Below are positions 16,532 through 26,428 of a stretch of DNA of 64,000 bases, piece after piece; the first letter of the stretch is position 1, and every line of letters begins with the position of its first letter. The position numbers were made by a program, and so were the translations under genes. The notes beneath the pieces are model-generated. The model saw nothing but the letters and a program-made list of their open reading frames with translations. It had not been told where the DNA came from and ran no database searches. This DNA is from Ilumatobacter sp. Its GTDB lineage: Bacteria > Actinomycetota > Acidimicrobiia > Acidimicrobiales > Ilumatobacteraceae. Location: positions 1 through 64,000 of the forward strand of contig REDU01000085.1 in assembly GCA_007693335.1 (NCBI GenBank). Direction: 5' to 3'.

Positions 16532-19183
16532 TCAGGCGGTCGACTCGGCCGAGCCGATGATCGCCTGCGCCGCCGCCAGCCGGGCGATCGGCACCCGGAA
16601 CGGCGAGCAGCTCACGTAGTCGAGGCCCGCGTCGTAGAACAGCTGGATCGACTCGGGATCGCCACCGTGCTCACCGCAGACGCCCAGCTTGAGGTCGGGC
16701 TTGGTCTCCCGACCGAGCTTGGCGCCGAGACGCACGAGGTCGCCCACACCGTCCTGGTCGATGGTCTCGAACGGGTTCCGCTTCAGCAGACCCTGTTCGA
16801 GATAGGCCGGCATCATCCGGCTCTCGACGTCGTCGCGACTGAACCCGAACGTGAGCTGGGTGAGGTCGTTGGTGCCGAAGCTGAAGAAATCGGACACCTC
16901 GGCGATCTCGTCGGCGCAGATGGCTGCACGTGGCGTCTCGACCATCGTGCCGATCGTGATGTTCGGCTTGCGCCTCATCCCCTTCAAGGCGTCGTCGATC
17001 TCGGCCTGCACCCAACTACGGGCCAGCGCCATCTCCTCACGGGTGACGGTGAGCGGGATCATGACCTCCACGATCGGCTTCTTGCCCCGCTCGCGCAGCG
17101 TGGCCGCAGCGGCGAGCAGCGCCCGCACCTGCATCGCATACAGGCCCGGCTTGATGACGCCGAGGCGCACGCCACGGGTGCCGATCATCGGGTTGTGCTC
17201 GGCCCAACTCTCGGCGGCGGCGAGCATCTCCTGCTCCTCGTTCGAGAGCCCATCGGTGGCTTCTTTGAGACGGAGCTCCTCGGCCGACGGCAGGAACTCG
17301 TGCAACGGCGGGTCGAGCAGACGCACCGTGACGGGGAGCCCGTCCATTGCGTCGAGGATGTCGAGGAAGTCGGCCTCCTGGGCGGCGCGCAGCTTCTCGA
17401 GCGCCATCTCCTCCTGGGCCGGGGTGTTCGCGAGGATCATCTCGCGAACCACCGGCAGACGATCGGGTGCGAGGAACATGTGCTCGGTCCGGCACAGTCC
17501 GATGCCCTCGGCACCCAGCTCGCGGGCGTTGGCGGCGTCCTCACCGGTGTCGGCATTGGCGCGCACTGCGAGCTTGCCCTTGCGGATCACGTCGGCCCAC
17601 TTGAGGATCGTGTGGAACTCGGCCGGAGGTTCGGCGCTGGCGAGCTCCATCGCGCCGAGCACGACCTCGCCGCTGGTGCCGTCGAGCGAGATCACGTCGC
17701 CCTCCGACACCACGATGTCGCCGACGCTGAACTGCTTGCCCTTGATCTTGATGTCTTCGGCACCCACGATGGCCGGGGTGCCCCAGCCACGGGCGACCAC
17801 CGCGGCGTGGCTCACGAGACCGCCACGAGCAGTCAGGATCCCCTCGGCGACCATCATGCCGTGAACGTCTTCGGGGCTCGTCTCGCTGCGAACCAGCACC
17901 ACGGGCTCGCCCCGGTCAGCGGCGTTCACCGCGTCGTCAGCAGTGAAGTAGACCTTGCCGACCGCAGCACCGGGCGATGCGGCCAGGCCCTTCGCGAGCA
18001 TCAGGCCCTTCCCTGCGAACTGCGGGTGGAGCACGGCATCGAGGTGATGTGCGTCCACCCGCATCACCGCTTCCTCGCGTGAGATCTTCCAGCGATCGTC
18101 GCCCTTGCCGGTGCCCTTGGTCATGTCGACGGCCATCTTCAGCGCAGCAGCGCCGGTGCGCTTACCGACGCGGGTCTGGAGCATCCAGAGCTTGCCCTGC
18201 TCGATGGTGAACTCGGTGTCGCACATGTCGCGGTAGTGCGCCTCGAGCCGCCTGAAGATGACGAGGAGCTCGGTGTGGATCTTCGGGAACTTCTCCTTCA
18301 TGTGGTCGAGATCCTCGGTGTTGCGGATCCCGGCCACGACGTCTTCACCCTGGGCGTTCACGAGGAAGTCGCCGTACGGCTTGTTCGCACCCGTGGCCGC
18401 GTTGCGGGTGAAACCGACGCCGGTGCCCGAGTTGTCGTCGCGGTTGCCGAACACCATGGCCTGCACGTTCACTGCGGTACCCAGGTCGTGGCTCAGCTTC
18501 TCGCGGACCCGGTAGGCGATGGCGCGAGCACCGTTCCAGCTCTTGAACACGGCCTCCACGGCACCATCGAGCTGCTCACGAGGCTTCTGCGGGAACGGCG
18601 AACCGGTGGCGTTCTCGACCGCCGCCTTGTACGCCTCGCAGAGATGCTTGAGCTCGGGGGCACCGAGTTCGGCATCATTGATGACGCCGGCGCGATGCTT
18701 CGCATGCTCGAGCGGCTCTTCGAACAATTCGCCGTCGACGCCGAGCACGATGCGGCCGTACATGGCGATGAACCGGCGGTACGAGTCGTATGCGAACCGC
18801 TCGTCGTCGGTCACGGTGGCGAGCCCCTCGACGCTCTGGTCGTTGAGGCCCAGGTTCAACACGGTGTCCATCATCCCGGGCATCGAGAACTTGGCGCCCG
18901 AACGCACGCTGACGAGTAGCGGGTCGCTCGGATCACCCAACTTGCGTCCCATCGCCTTCTCGAGCTTGGAGATCTGCTTCGCGATCTCCGCGTCGAGCGC
19001 ATCGGGCCATCCCGATGCGAGGTAGTCCACGCACGCCTCGGTGCTGATGGTGAATCCCGGGGGCACGGGCAACTTCAGCACGCTCGTCATCTCGGCCAGG
19101 TTGGCCCCTTTGCCGCCGAGGAGATCCTTGTACTCCATCGGGGGACGACGATGTTTGTGGTCGAATGCGTAGACGTAGGGCAC
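16532..19183 (-). CDS. ppdK: pyruvate, phosphate dikinase
   Basis: The enzyme interconverts pyruvate + ATP + phosphate with phosphoenolpyruvate + AMP + diphosphate. I chose the GTG at 19183 (VPYVYAFDHKHR). The ORF extends to 19789 but that part is antisense to the divergent peptidase gene. The resulting 883 residues match the family length. The ATP-grasp part shows LLGGKGANLAEM, SVRSGAKFSMPGMMDTVLNLG and GVGFTRN. The swivelling phosphohistidine is His459 in GGLVSHAAVVARGWG. The PEP/pyruvate barrel shows IGLCRTEHMFL, GVRLGVI, FSFGTNDLTQLTFG and GVCGEHGGDP. It heads the ppdK-dnaG-rpoD block. Confidence 0.96.
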   Translation of the reverse strand: MPYVYAFDHKHRRPPMEYKDLLGGKGANLAEMTSVLKLPVPPGFTISTEACVDYLASGWPDALDAEIAKQISKLEKAMGRKLGDPSDPLLVSVRSGAKFSMPGMMDTVLNLGLNDQSVEGLATVTDDERFAYDSYRRFIAMYGRIVLGVDGELFEEPLEHAKHRAGVINDAELGAPELKHLCEAYKAAVENATGSPFPQKPREQLDGAVEAVFKSWNGARAIAYRVREKLSHDLGTAVNVQAMVFGNRDDNSGTGVGFTRNAATGANKPYGDFLVNAQGEDVVAGIRNTEDLDHMKEKFPKIHTELLVIFRRLEAHYRDMCDTEFTIEQGKLWMLQTRVGKRTGAAALKMAVDMTKGTGKGDDRWKISREEAVMRVDAHHLDAVLHPQFAGKGLMLAKGLAASPGAAVGKVYFTADDAVNAADRGEPVVLVRSETSPEDVHGMMVAEGILTARGGLVSHAAVVARGWGTPAIVGAEDIKIKGKQFSVGDIVVSEGDVISLDGTSGEVVLGAMELASAEPPAEFHTILKWADVIRKGKLAVRANADTGEDAANARELGAEGIGLCRTEHMFLAPDRLPVVREMILANTPAQEEMALEKLRAAQEADFLDILDAMDGLPVTVRLLDPPLHEFLPSAEELRLKEATDGLSNEEQEMLAAAESWAEHNPMIGTRGVRLGVIKPGLYAMQVRALLAAAATLRERGKKPIVEVMIPLTVTREEMALARSWVQAEIDDALKGMRRKPNITIGTMVETPRAAICADEIAEVSDFFSFGTNDLTQLTFGFSRDDVESRMMPAYLEQGLLKRNPFETIDQDGVGDLVRLGAKLGRETKPDLKLGVCGEHGGDPESIQLFYDAGLDYVSCSPFRVPIARLAAAQAIIGSAESTA

Positions 19184-19271
19184 GTCGCACGAGTCTAGGA
19201 GTCGTCGACCCGATGTGCAGGACCGATGTGCAGGGCCGATGCGCCGGGCCGATGCCCTAGCCTGGAGTCCG

Positions 19272-20495
19272 ATGTTCCGACTGCTCGGGTTCGACGTGCG
19301 CGTCCGGCCCGGTTTCGTCGTCTTCATGCTGCTCATCGTGTTCCTGTACGGCGACGCGTTCGGCGTCTGGCTCGCAGGGTCGCTCGCCGCGTTCACGCTG
19401 CTGCACGAGTTGGGGCACGCCCTTGCCGCCCGACGCGCCGGCGCGCACGCCGAGATCTCGCTGGACTTCCTGGCCGGGTACACCTCGTACCGACCCACCT
19501 CCGCTCTGTCACGATCGCGACGTGCGTTCATCTCGTTCGCCGGTCCGGGTATCCACATCGCAGTGAGCCTCGGGGTACTCGTGGCGATGGGGGTCAATCC
19601 GATCGACCGTGACAGCATCGGCCAGTCGGCTGCCACCGTGGCGATCTGGTGGGCCGGGCCGGTGATCGGTCTGTTCAACCTGGTGCCGGTACTGCCACTC
19701 GACGGCGGCCACATCGCCCAGACCGGCCTCGAAGCCACGATCGGTGAGCGCGCCCAGCGAGCGATGATCGTGTTCAGCCTGGCAGCCACGGGCGGGTTCG
19801 CGGTGTGGTGCCTGATCGATCCTGACCGCCGCTTCTACGCCATCTTCGTGGCGTTCCTGCTCATTTCACAGTTCCAGATGCTCCAGGCGGTGTCGAGCAG
19901 ATCCGCGTCGCGGCAGGCACCGCTCGACCGGCGCATCGCCGCGGCAGCCGAAGCCGAGCGGTCGGCGTGGCGAACCGGGCGGTCGGGAATGCTCCTGCCG
20001 GGCCAGGAGCTCTCACCGTGGTACCGGGCGCACCGGGCGATGCTGGGCGGCCGGAGCGATGAGGCCCGAGAGCTGATCGTGGCCGACCTCAGCGATCCTG
20101 GCCCCCGCCGATGGTGGCCGCCCGACGCCGCATCACCACAACAGCTCGACGATCTCGTGGCGCTGCTCCCCCAGCCGCTCCCGAACGGCAACCCACTCAG
20201 CGAACAGGTACTGGCCGAGATCCTTCTGCGCACCGGCGACCGGGTGACCGCCGGCTACTACGCCGCCGACACCTACTCGCGCACGCGCTCGGCGGCCAGC
20301 GCGCTGCTCGTCGCCCGCGCCTCGGCGGCGCTCGGGGATCGGGACACCGCCGTGAAATGGCTCCATGCCGCGTCGGAGAGCCCCGATGTGTCCGCCGCTG
20401 ATCTTGCCAGGGCGATCGATGGCGCCGGCGAGCTCGAACCGCTCCGCCACGACACCGAGGTGCGCCGGCTCCGCGCCGCCCTCGGTGCTACCTGA
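19272..20495 (+). CDS. site-2-protease family (M50) membrane metallopeptidase with C-terminal repeat domain
   Basis: The product has 407 residues from the ATG at 19272. The zinc motif HELGH (His45-His49) sits in the second helix, and LPLDGGHI near residue 143 supplies the third ligand Asp. Several hydrophobic segments between residues 14 and 215 embed the site in the membrane, as in SpoIVFB and rhomboid-unrelated S2P proteases. The last 190 residues are soluble and helical with Ala-rich, TPR-like stretches (LLVARASAALGDRDTAVKWL). Substrates are unknown; S2Ps cleave anti-sigma factors or signal-peptide remnants. It overlaps the convergent ygfZ-like gene by 8 bp. An upstream ATG at 19215 is unlikely because it lacks conserved residues. 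Confidence 0.82.
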   Translation: MFRLLGFDVRVRPGFVVFMLLIVFLYGDAFGVWLAGSLAAFTLLHELGHALAARRAGAHAEISLDFLAGYTSYRPTSALSRSRRAFISFAGPGIHIAVSLGVLVAMGVNPIDRDSIGQSAATVAIWWAGPVIGLFNLVPVLPLDGGHIAQTGLEATIGERAQRAMIVFSLAATGGFAVWCLIDPDRRFYAIFVAFLLISQFQMLQAVSSRSASRQAPLDRRIAAAAEAERSAWRTGRSGMLLPGQELSPWYRAHRAMLGGRSDEARELIVADLSDPGPRRWWPPDAASPQQLDDLVALLPQPLPNGNPLSEQVLAEILLRTGDRVTAGYYAADTYSRTRSAASALLVARASAALGDRDTAVKWLHAASESPDVSAADLARAIDGAGELEPLRHDTEVRRLRAALGAT

Positions 20496-21174
20496 AGTCG
20501 ATCACGGTGCCCACCTCGGCGCCACGCTTCACGTAGCCGAGCGCCAGGGTGCCGCTGACGCTGGTCAACACGCCCACCTCGGCACCGTCGGCGTCGACGA
20601 TCGGCTCGCCCGGTGACGCGCCCTCGGCCACGTCGAGACGTCGCAGCGCACGGGGCGGGGTGGCGCCCCGGCTGTCCATGCGCTCGACCAGCTCCTGGCC
20701 GGGATAACAGCCCTTGCGGAAGTCGACGGCGTGCAGGGTCACGCCGGTCTCGGCGGGAATGGTCTCGCCTGGCACGATCTCGGCACCCATCCGCGGCCAA
20801 CCGACCTCGATCCGCGACCGCTCGACCTCGGGGGTGACCGCATCGGGACCCGGGCCGGCGACGAGAGCGGTCTCGGCCTTCACCCGGATCTTGAAGCGGT
20901 CGAGACGGGCGAGCAGCAACTCACCGAACCCCGGGTCGGTCTCGAATGCGAACGTCTCGTGGTCGGTGCGGATGACCCGGGCGAGCACGTCGATCTTGCC
21001 GGTGGGCTGCAACAGGAAGGTCCATCGCGCCTCCCCCGGCGCAAGTTCGCGGATGTCCTGGGAGATCTGCGAGTGCAGGTAGGTGAGCGCATCGGGGCCC
21101 GACACCACCACGGTGTCGGCCACACCGTCGAACCATGGGGTGTCGAGCCGGGGGGTCACGTCGCTGGGTTCCAT
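20488..21174 (-). CDS. ygfZ: YgfZ/GcvT-like folate-binding protein
   Basis: This 228-residue protein is related to the aminomethyltransferase GcvT and belongs to the YgfZ group. That group binds tetrahydrofolate and helps maintain Fe-S enzymes. The diagnostic Lys-Gly-Cys-Tyr-x-Gly-Gln-Glu motif is present (FRKGCYPGQELVERMDSRG near residues 151-169). ALTYLHSQISQDI and LLQPTGKI near the N-terminus are also typical. The ATG at 21174 is chosen over an upstream one at 21267, which overlaps the divergent gene's coding sequence. It diverges from a small membrane protein gene (33-bp gap) and converges with the M50 peptidase gene. Confidence 0.85.
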   Translation of the reverse strand: MEPSDVTPRLDTPWFDGVADTVVVSGPDALTYLHSQISQDIRELAPGEARWTFLLQPTGKIDVLARVIRTDHETFAFETDPGFGELLLARLDRFKIRVKAETALVAGPGPDAVTPEVERSRIEVGWPRMGAEIVPGETIPAETGVTLHAVDFRKGCYPGQELVERMDSRGATPPRALRRLDVAEGASPGEPIVDADGAEVGVLTSVSGTLALGYVKRGAEVGTVIDFR

Positions 21175-21207
21175 GACACCAGTGTGCCGTGCCACACTCG
21201 ACGGGTC

Positions 21208-21753
21208 ATGGCTGATCCAGAGCAAGTCGTCCGTCGAATCGCCGATGGGGTGCTCAGCCAGGTGCAACGCGTCGGCGGGTACGTCTCCAAGCTGGCGGTG
21301 GGAGCGGTCGTCATCTCCGTCGCGTCGTTGCTGCTGGGCATCGCTGCGCTCGACGGCGGCGCACAGACCGTGTGGATCCTGCTGGCCGTGGTCTTCGGAT
21401 GGATCTCGTTGTCACGGGTGATCCGCGTGCGTTGGAACGTCGCCAAGCTCTCCCGCAACCGGGATGCGCTCGAGACCGAGCTGCTGATGGGGATGAACCA
21501 GCGGCCCGACGCGGAGCGGGTCGTGATCGATCTCGCCGATCCGGAGATCAGCGACGAGGTCGCCATGGAGATCTGGACCCGCGAGTTCGCCTCGGCGCCG
21601 GTCGACAGCTCGCGGATGGCCGGGTTCCGGTGGATCCCGTTGGCGATCCAGTCGCTCAAGCAGCTGGGGGTCGTGCTCATCACCACCACGTTCATCACCG
21701 CGATGTTCGCCCTGTTCGGCCTGATCTTCCTGGTGGCGCTGGCGCTGTCCTGA
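21208..21753 (+). CDS. conserved membrane protein of unknown function
   Basis: This 181-residue protein begins MADPEQVVRRIADGVLSQVQRVGGYVSKLAV. It has a hydrophobic pair in the N-terminal half (VGAVVISVASLLLGIAAL and VWILLAVVFGWISLSRVI) and one C-terminal helix (VVLITTTFITAMFALFGLIFLVALAL). A charged cytosolic stretch of about 75 residues lies between them. No domain name comes to mind. The ATG at 21208 is well placed relative to the divergent ygfZ-like gene. It converges on trpE with a 26-bp gap. Codon use and membrane topology support a real gene, but the function is unknown. Confidence 0.65.
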   Translation: MADPEQVVRRIADGVLSQVQRVGGYVSKLAVGAVVISVASLLLGIAALDGGAQTVWILLAVVFGWISLSRVIRVRWNVAKLSRNRDALETELLMGMNQRPDAERVVIDLADPEISDEVAMEIWTREFASAPVDSSRMAGFRWIPLAIQSLKQLGVVLITTTFITAMFALFGLIFLVALALS

Positions 21754-21779
21754 GCAACTGCGCCCGCCGGACCGGCTGG

Positions 21780-23339
21780 TCAGGCCGGGGTGCCGGCGGC
21801 GCGGCGGGCGGCCGTCATGCGACGGGCCGCCGGGATGGCCGCCAGCAATCCGGCCGCCTTGTTCCGACACTCGAGATCTTCGTCGTCAGGCACAGAGTCG
21901 GCCACGATGCCCGCACCGGCCTGGAGGCTGGCGATGGCGGGGTCGGCCGTGCCATCACCTCGCACGAACATCGTGCGGATGGCGATGGCGGTGTCGAGGT
22001 TGCCGCTCCAGTCGACGTAGCCGACCACTCCCGCGTACGGGCCGCGCTTCACCGGCTCGAGATCGTCGATGATCTCCATCGCCCGCACCTTCGGTGCGCC
22101 GCTGACGGTGCCCGCCGGCAGCGTGGCGCGCAGCACGTCGATCGGGCCGAGATGATCGACCAGATCGCCCGAGACCTGCGAGGTCATGTGCATCACGTGG
22201 CTGTACCGCTCGAGCGTCATCAGTTCGTCGACCACGACCGACCCGAACTCGGCCACGCGACCGACGTCGTTGCGGGCCAGATCGACCAGCATCACGTGCT
22301 CGGCGCGCTCTTTCGGGTGCTCGATGAGCTCTGCGGCCATGCGCCGGTCGTGCTCGTCGGTGGCACCGCGACGACGGGTACCGGCGATCGGCCGCGAGAC
22401 GACCCTGCTGCCACCGCCGCTCGCAGCGCCGGCGAGCACCTGCACCATCGGCTCGGGCGACGAGCCGACGATGGTGATCTCGGGGTGCCGTACGAAGTAC
22501 ATGTACGGGCTGGGATTCACCTGCCGGAGCACCCGGTACACGTCGAACGGGTCGGCCCCCAGCTCGAGGTCGTACCGCTGTGACAGCACCACCTGGAAGA
22601 TGTCGCCGTCGAGGATGTGCTCCTTCGCGACCTCGACCGCCCGCTGGTACTGGCCGTCGGGCATCGACGAGCGCAGCTCGGGCACCACGTCGTCGCGCTG
22701 CGGTGGTTCGACCGCCACGTAGGGAAGGGGACGCGCCAGATCGTCCACGGCAGCGGCCACCCGTGCCGCCGCGGCGTCGTAGGCGGCATCGAGCTCGGCG
22801 GCGGTCAGGCCGAACGTGGGCACGCTCTCGATGAGCGAGACCCGTTGCCTCCAGTGGTCGAAGGCTGCGAGCGAACCGATCACACCCATGATCGCGTCGG
22901 GCAGGCCACGATCGTCGTGGGGCACATCGGGCAGGTGCTCGACCTCGCGGACCACGTCGTAGCCGAGGAAGCCCATGATGCCGCCGTGGAGGGGCGGGAG
23001 ATCGGGGAACGACGGACTGCGGTACTCGGCCAGCAACGCTTCCATCGCGGCGAGGATGCCCCGGTCGGTGGGAACGCTCACGGGCAGGTCGCCGTGCACC
23101 TCGACCTCACCGTCGCGCAGGATCAGCGTGGCCGAGGGGTTGCGGCCGACGAACGAGAAACGGCTCCAACGCTCGCCGTGCTCGACCGACTCGAGGAGGA
23201 ACCCGGGACCATCGCCCACCAGCTTCACGAATGCCGCCACGGGCGTCTCGAGGTCAGCGAGCAGTTCGGTCCACACCGGCACCACCGTGTGACCGGCCGC
23301 CAGTGCATGGAACTCGTCTCGGTCCGGCTGCAACCTCAC
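21780..23339 (-). CDS. trpE: anthranilate synthase component I
   Basis: The enzyme converts chorismate to anthranilate, the first committed step of tryptophan synthesis, using ammonia from a TrpG partner not seen in this window. Motifs are the N-terminal [21 protein letters not shown] (the Leu-Leu-Glu-Ser tryptophan feedback site) and [19 protein letters not shown]. Further motifs are [50 protein letters not shown] and [16 protein letters not shown] chose the GTG at 23339 ([10 protein letters not shown]), 13 bp after hisI. It gives 519 residues, normal for TrpE. It is the last gene of groES-like/hisI/trpE. Confidence 0.95.
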   Translation of the reverse strand: MRLQPDRDEFHALAAGHTVVPVWTELLADLETPVAAFVKLVGDGPGFLLESVEHGERWSRFSFVGRNPSATLILRDGEVEVHGDLPVSVPTDRGILAAMEALLAEYRSPSFPDLPPLHGGIMGFLGYDVVREVEHLPDVPHDDRGLPDAIMGVIGSLAAFDHWRQRVSLIESVPTFGLTAAELDAAYDAAAARVAAAVDDLARPLPYVAVEPPQRDDVVPELRSSMPDGQYQRAVEVAKEHILDGDIFQVVLSQRYDLELGADPFDVYRVLRQVNPSPYMYFVRHPEITIVGSSPEPMVQVLAGAASGGGSRVVSRPIAGTRRRGATDEHDRRMAAELIEHPKERAEHVMLVDLARNDVGRVAEFGSVVVDELMTLERYSHVMHMTSQVSGDLVDHLGPIDVLRATLPAGTVSGAPKVRAMEIIDDLEPVKRGPYAGVVGYVDWSGNLDTAIAIRTMFVRGDGTADPAIASLQAGAGIVADSVPDDEDLECRNKAAGLLAAIPAARRMTAARRAAGTPA

Positions 23340-23352
23340 GACGCGGACCGGG

Positions 23353-23709
23353 TCACGAACCGAACTGCCGGAAGAAGCAGGTGCGTGCCCCGGTGTGGCA
23401 GGCACCAGCACCCTCCTGCTCGACCTTGAACAGCAGCGTGTCGCCGTCGCAGTCGTAGTACGCCTCGCGCACGAACTGGCGGTCGCCACTGGTGTCGCCC
23501 TTGCGCCAGAGCTCCTGGCGGCTCCGGCTCCAGTAGACCATCCGACCCTCGTCGAACGTCATCTGCAGGCTCTCGGCGTTCATCCAGGCCATCATCAAGA
23601 TCTCGTGGTTGTCGATGTCCTGGGCGATCACGGGCACGAGGCCGTCGGCGTTGAACGCGACGGCGTCGAGCTGCTCGGATGTGACGTCGATGCGGGTGCC
23701 GGTGGGCAT
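23353..23709 (-). CDS. hisI: phosphoribosyl-AMP cyclohydrolase
   Basis: This 118-residue monofunctional HisI opens the purine ring of phosphoribosyl-AMP in histidine synthesis. Signatures are VIAQDIDNHEILMMAWMNAESL, YWSRSRQELWRKGDTSG, and the metal ligands in YYDCDGDTLLF and GACHTGARTCFFR. No HisE domain is fused. The ATG at 23709 lies 10 bp after the groES-like stop; the longer ORF upstream overlaps that gene. It is separated from the hisC-hisF block by about 2.5 kb and is instead followed directly by trpE, so histidine and tryptophan genes share a transcript here. Confidence 0.95.
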   Translation of the reverse strand: MPTGTRIDVTSEQLDAVAFNADGLVPVIAQDIDNHEILMMAWMNAESLQMTFDEGRMVYWSRSRQELWRKGDTSGDRQFVREAYYDCDGDTLLFKVEQEGAGACHTGARTCFFRQFGS

Positions 23710-23719
23710 GACGGTCAGC

Positions 23720-24043
23720 CTACAAATAGAGGCCGGTCGACCCCTCGATGCGTTCCGCGGCGACGGCGTGGAGATCGCGCTCGCGCAGCATGATGTAGTC
23801 CGCGCCCTGCACCTCGACCTCGTAGCGGTCGTCGGGACTGAACAGCACGCGATCACCCACCTCGGCCGCCCGTACGTTCTGGCCGAGCGCCACCACTTCT
23901 GCCCACACCAGACGCTTGGCCATCTGGGCGGTGGCGGGGATCAGGATGCCGCCCGACGACTGACGCTCGCCGTTCTCGTTCGACATCTTCACCAGCAGCC
24001 GGTCGTTGAGCATCTTGATCGGGAGTTTGTCGCCGGTCGTCAC
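23720..24043 (-). CDS. GroES-like co-chaperonin
   Basis: This 107-residue protein shows the chaperonin-10 pattern: IKMLNDRLLVKM near the N-terminus, a mobile-loop-like ERQSSGGILIPATAQ, AEVVALGQNV, VGDRVLFSPDDRYEVEVQGADYIMLRERDLHAV. Spacing matches GroES, but it is not next to groEL and several positions are divergent. It may be a paralogue rather than the main GroES. The GTG at 24043 gives the usual length, and longer ORFs upstream overlap the divergent hydrolase. It is the first gene before hisI and trpE (10- and 13-bp gaps). Confidence 0.75.
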   Translation of the reverse strand: MTTGDKLPIKMLNDRLLVKMSNENGERQSSGGILIPATAQMAKRLVWAEVVALGQNVRAAEVGDRVLFSPDDRYEVEVQGADYIMLRERDLHAVAAERIEGSTGLYL

Positions 24044-24079
24044 GATGGCGAGGGTACCGGCCCGGGCTACCGTGCCGAC

Positions 24080-24691
24080 GTGGAGTGGGTGCAGCTGACG
24101 ACATCGGACGGGCACGTGCTCGATGCCGATCTGAGCCAGGTGCCCGACGCCCGCGCCGGGGTGGTGCTGTGCCACCCGCACCCCCAGTACGGCGGGTCGC
24201 GGTTCGATCACGTGGTGAGTGCGCTCTTCGACGGTCTGCCCGATCATGCGATCTCGGTGCTCCGCTTCGACTTCCGTCGGGCGTACGGGGGCGGCATCGA
24301 CGAACGCATCGATGCTGCGGCGGCCATCGACGTGCTGGCCGGGCGACTCGACGGGCGGCCCGTGCACCTCGTCGGCTACTCCTTCGGCGCCATGGTCGCG
24401 CTCGGCACCGCACATGCCGGCGTCGCGTCACGCGTCCTGATCGCGCCGCCGTTCCCGATGGACCCTGCACTGGCGAGCGATGGTCCGCTCGCGGGTCCGA
24501 CATTGGTGATCGTGCCCGAGCACGATCAGTTCTGTCCCCCCGAGGCCGCCCGTGCGGTGGTGGACACATGGGGCGACGCCGCGTTGGCCACCGTCTCGAT
24601 GGCCGATCACTTCCTCGTCGGTCGAGCGTCGGTGGTGGTCGATCTGGTCGGCGAGTGGGTCACCGGACGGCGGCCTTCATCCGATCCTTGA
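24080..24691 (+). CDS. alpha/beta hydrolase (dienelactone hydrolase-like)
   Basis: This 203-residue protein has an alpha/beta-hydrolase core. [13 protein letters not shown] is the oxyanion-loop region and [15 protein letters not shown] follows. The nucleophile elbow is Gly-Tyr-Ser-Phe-Gly ([14 protein letters not shown] near residue 99). [13 protein letters not shown] carries the acid, and ADHFLVG carries the catalytic His. This HPHPxYGG type is common among uncharacterised bacterial hydrolases. The GTG at 24080 is chosen because the ORF upstream is antisense to groES-like and hisI. Its 3' end overlaps the convergent aldo/keto reductase gene by 32 bp. The substrate is unknown. Confidence 0.8.
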   Translation: MEWVQLTTSDGHVLDADLSQVPDARAGVVLCHPHPQYGGSRFDHVVSALFDGLPDHAISVLRFDFRRAYGGGIDERIDAAAAIDVLAGRLDGRPVHLVGYSFGAMVALGTAHAGVASRVLIAPPFPMDPALASDGPLAGPTLVIVPEHDQFCPPEAARAVVDTWGDAALATVSMADHFLVGRASVVVDLVGEWVTGRRPSSDP

Positions 24692-25637
24692 CCTCGTCGG
24701 TGATCAGCGGGATCACGTCGAGCGCGTCGAAGTTCTCGTGCACCTGGCTGGCACGGCTGGCACCGGTGATCACCGACGACACGTTCGGGTTCGAGGCGCA
24801 CCACGCGATGGCGAGCTGGGCCATCGAGCAGTCGAGCTCATCGGCGATCGGGCGCAACTTCTCGATCTTCGCCAGTGCCTCGCCGTCGGTGAGTCGGTCC
24901 TGGAGCCACTCGTAGCCCTCGAGCGCACCGCGAGATCCCTCGGGGATGCCGTCGCGGTACTTACCCGTGAGCAGCCCCGAGGCGAGCGGGCTCCAGATCG
25001 TGTTGCCGTAGTGGTGGTCCTCGATCAGGCGGGCGTACTCGCGCTCGACCTTGCGCCGTTCGAGCAGGTTGTACTGCGACTGCTCGGTGATGGGCTTGTG
25101 GAGGTGGTGGCGCTCGGCGATGTCGATGGCCGTGCGGATCTCGTCGGCCGACCACTCGCTGGTGCCCCAGTACAGCGCCTTGCCCGACGTGATGATGTCG
25201 TGCATCGCGAACACGGTCTCTTCGATGGGCGTGTTCGGATCGGAGCGGTGGCAGTACAGGACGTCGACGAAGTCGAGACCGAATCGCTCGAGCGACCCGT
25301 CGATCGCCTGCATGAGGTACTTGCGGTTGAGCGTGTGCACCATGTTCGGCACCTTCTGGTGGAGGCCCCAGAAGACCTTCGTCGTGACCACGTACGAGTA
25401 CCGCGGCCATCCGAGCTGGTGCAGCACCCGACCCATCTGCTCCTCGCTCTTGCCCCCGGCGTACGCCTCGGCGTTGTCGAAGAAGTTGCAGCCGGCATCG
25501 TGCGCAACCTGCATGCACTCGAGCGCGGTGTCGTCGCCGAGCTGGGTGTCGAAGGTGACCCAGCTCCCGAACGACAAGACGCTGACCTGCAGGCCAGAGG
25601 GTCCGAGACGGCGGTATTCCATTGGGGTCGTCGGCAT
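24660..25637 (-). CDS. aldo/keto reductase (Kv-beta/YghZ-like)
   Basis: The product is a 325-residue NADPH-dependent aldo/keto reductase from the ATG at 25637. The barrel and catalytic tetrad are visible: [18 protein letters not shown] (Asp and Tyr), VVTTKVFWG (Lys) and [15 protein letters not shown] (His). Cofactor-site residues lie in [22 protein letters not shown] and [11 protein letters not shown]. The overall pattern fits the voltage-gated potassium-channel beta-subunit/YghZ branch. The physiological carbonyl substrate cannot be told. It lies 29 bp behind the enoyl-CoA hydratase gene on the same strand and overlaps the convergent hydrolase gene at its end. Confidence 0.88.
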   Translation of the reverse strand: MPTTPMEYRRLGPSGLQVSVLSFGSWVTFDTQLGDDTALECMQVAHDAGCNFFDNAEAYAGGKSEEQMGRVLHQLGWPRYSYVVTTKVFWGLHQKVPNMVHTLNRKYLMQAIDGSLERFGLDFVDVLYCHRSDPNTPIEETVFAMHDIITSGKALYWGTSEWSADEIRTAIDIAERHHLHKPITEQSQYNLLERRKVEREYARLIEDHHYGNTIWSPLASGLLTGKYRDGIPEGSRGALEGYEWLQDRLTDGEALAKIEKLRPIADELDCSMAQLAIAWCASNPNVSSVITGASRASQVHENFDALDVIPLITDEVKDRMKAAVR

Positions 25638-25666
25638 GGGGGTGACCCTACCGACCGCTCGGCGAG

Positions 25667-26407
25667 TCAGTGAGTCGGGGCGGATTTCGATTCGCGGTCG
25701 GCGGCGATCTGCCGCTCCATCGTTGCGAGCACCTCGCCCCGCAGCGTCCGCACCGTGCCGGCGTAGGCCCGGCGGTCGAGCGTGTTCGCCATCTCGGTGG
25801 CACGCTCGATGGCCACGTCGAGCACGCGATCGGCCGGCACCACCTCGTCGAGGAAGCCCGCATCGACGGCACCGGCCTGGTCGGTGAGCCGGGCGTTGGC
25901 GAGCGCCCGTTGGAGATGACGGCGGCTCAGCCGTTCGGCGGCGATGGTGATCGCCCACGGGGGCAGCACCATCTTGATCGCCACTTCGTTCATGCCGATC
26001 TTGGCGGGCGCGTCGCCACCGATCCGCAGATCGCAGGCGAGCAGGAGAAGCGCACCCGCCGCCAACGCGTGCCCGGTGCACGCAGCAACGGTGGGCACAC
26101 CCGATCCGTAGATGGCGCGGACGAGATCGCCCCCGTCGGACACCAACGTCGAGATCGCGTCCACATCACCGGTGTTCATCACCGAGAGGTCGAATCCGGC
26201 GCAGAACTTGCCCTCCCGCCCGTGCAGCACCACGGCGCCCACGTCGGGATCGGCGTCGGCCGCATCGATCTCGGCACGGATCGCCGCGATCAGCTCCGTC
26301 GAGAGGGCGTTCACCTTGCCGTCGTCGAGGTGCAGCACGACCACACCGTCGAGTCGTTCGGTGCGGAGAGCTGGAGATGAGACCTGTTCAACCGTGCTGT
26401 CACCCAT
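25667..26407 (-). CDS. enoyl-CoA hydratase/isomerase family protein
   Basis: This 246-residue crotonase-fold protein has [15 protein letters not shown] and the oxyanion-hole segment [14 protein letters not shown] second segment is [23 protein letters not shown], and [16 protein letters not shown] follows. The residues at the two usual catalytic Glu positions of 2-enoyl-CoA hydratase are not both evident. Isomerase, hydrolase or another crotonase activity is therefore possible. The ATG at 26407 is used; upstream sequence to 26581 consists of the intergenic direct repeats. It probably shares a transcript with the aldo/keto reductase gene downstream. Confidence 0.85.
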   Translation of the reverse strand: MGDSTVEQVSSPALRTERLDGVVVLHLDDGKVNALSTELIAAIRAEIDAADADPDVGAVVLHGREGKFCAGFDLSVMNTGDVDAISTLVSDGGDLVRAIYGSGVPTVAACTGHALAAGALLLLACDLRIGGDAPAKIGMNEVAIKMVLPPWAITIAAERLSRRHLQRALANARLTDQAGAVDAGFLDEVVPADRVLDVAIERATEMANTLDRRAYAGTVRTLRGEVLATMERQIAADRESKSAPTH

Positions 26408-26428
26408 CCCCGCGAACGTACACCCACC

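Noticed and set aside
15110-18082. A 990-codon plus-strand ORF across dnaG and ppdK
   Set aside because: It is exactly antisense to two clear housekeeping genes, has low-complexity Arg/His/Gly composition and no domain. High G+C makes such shadows common.
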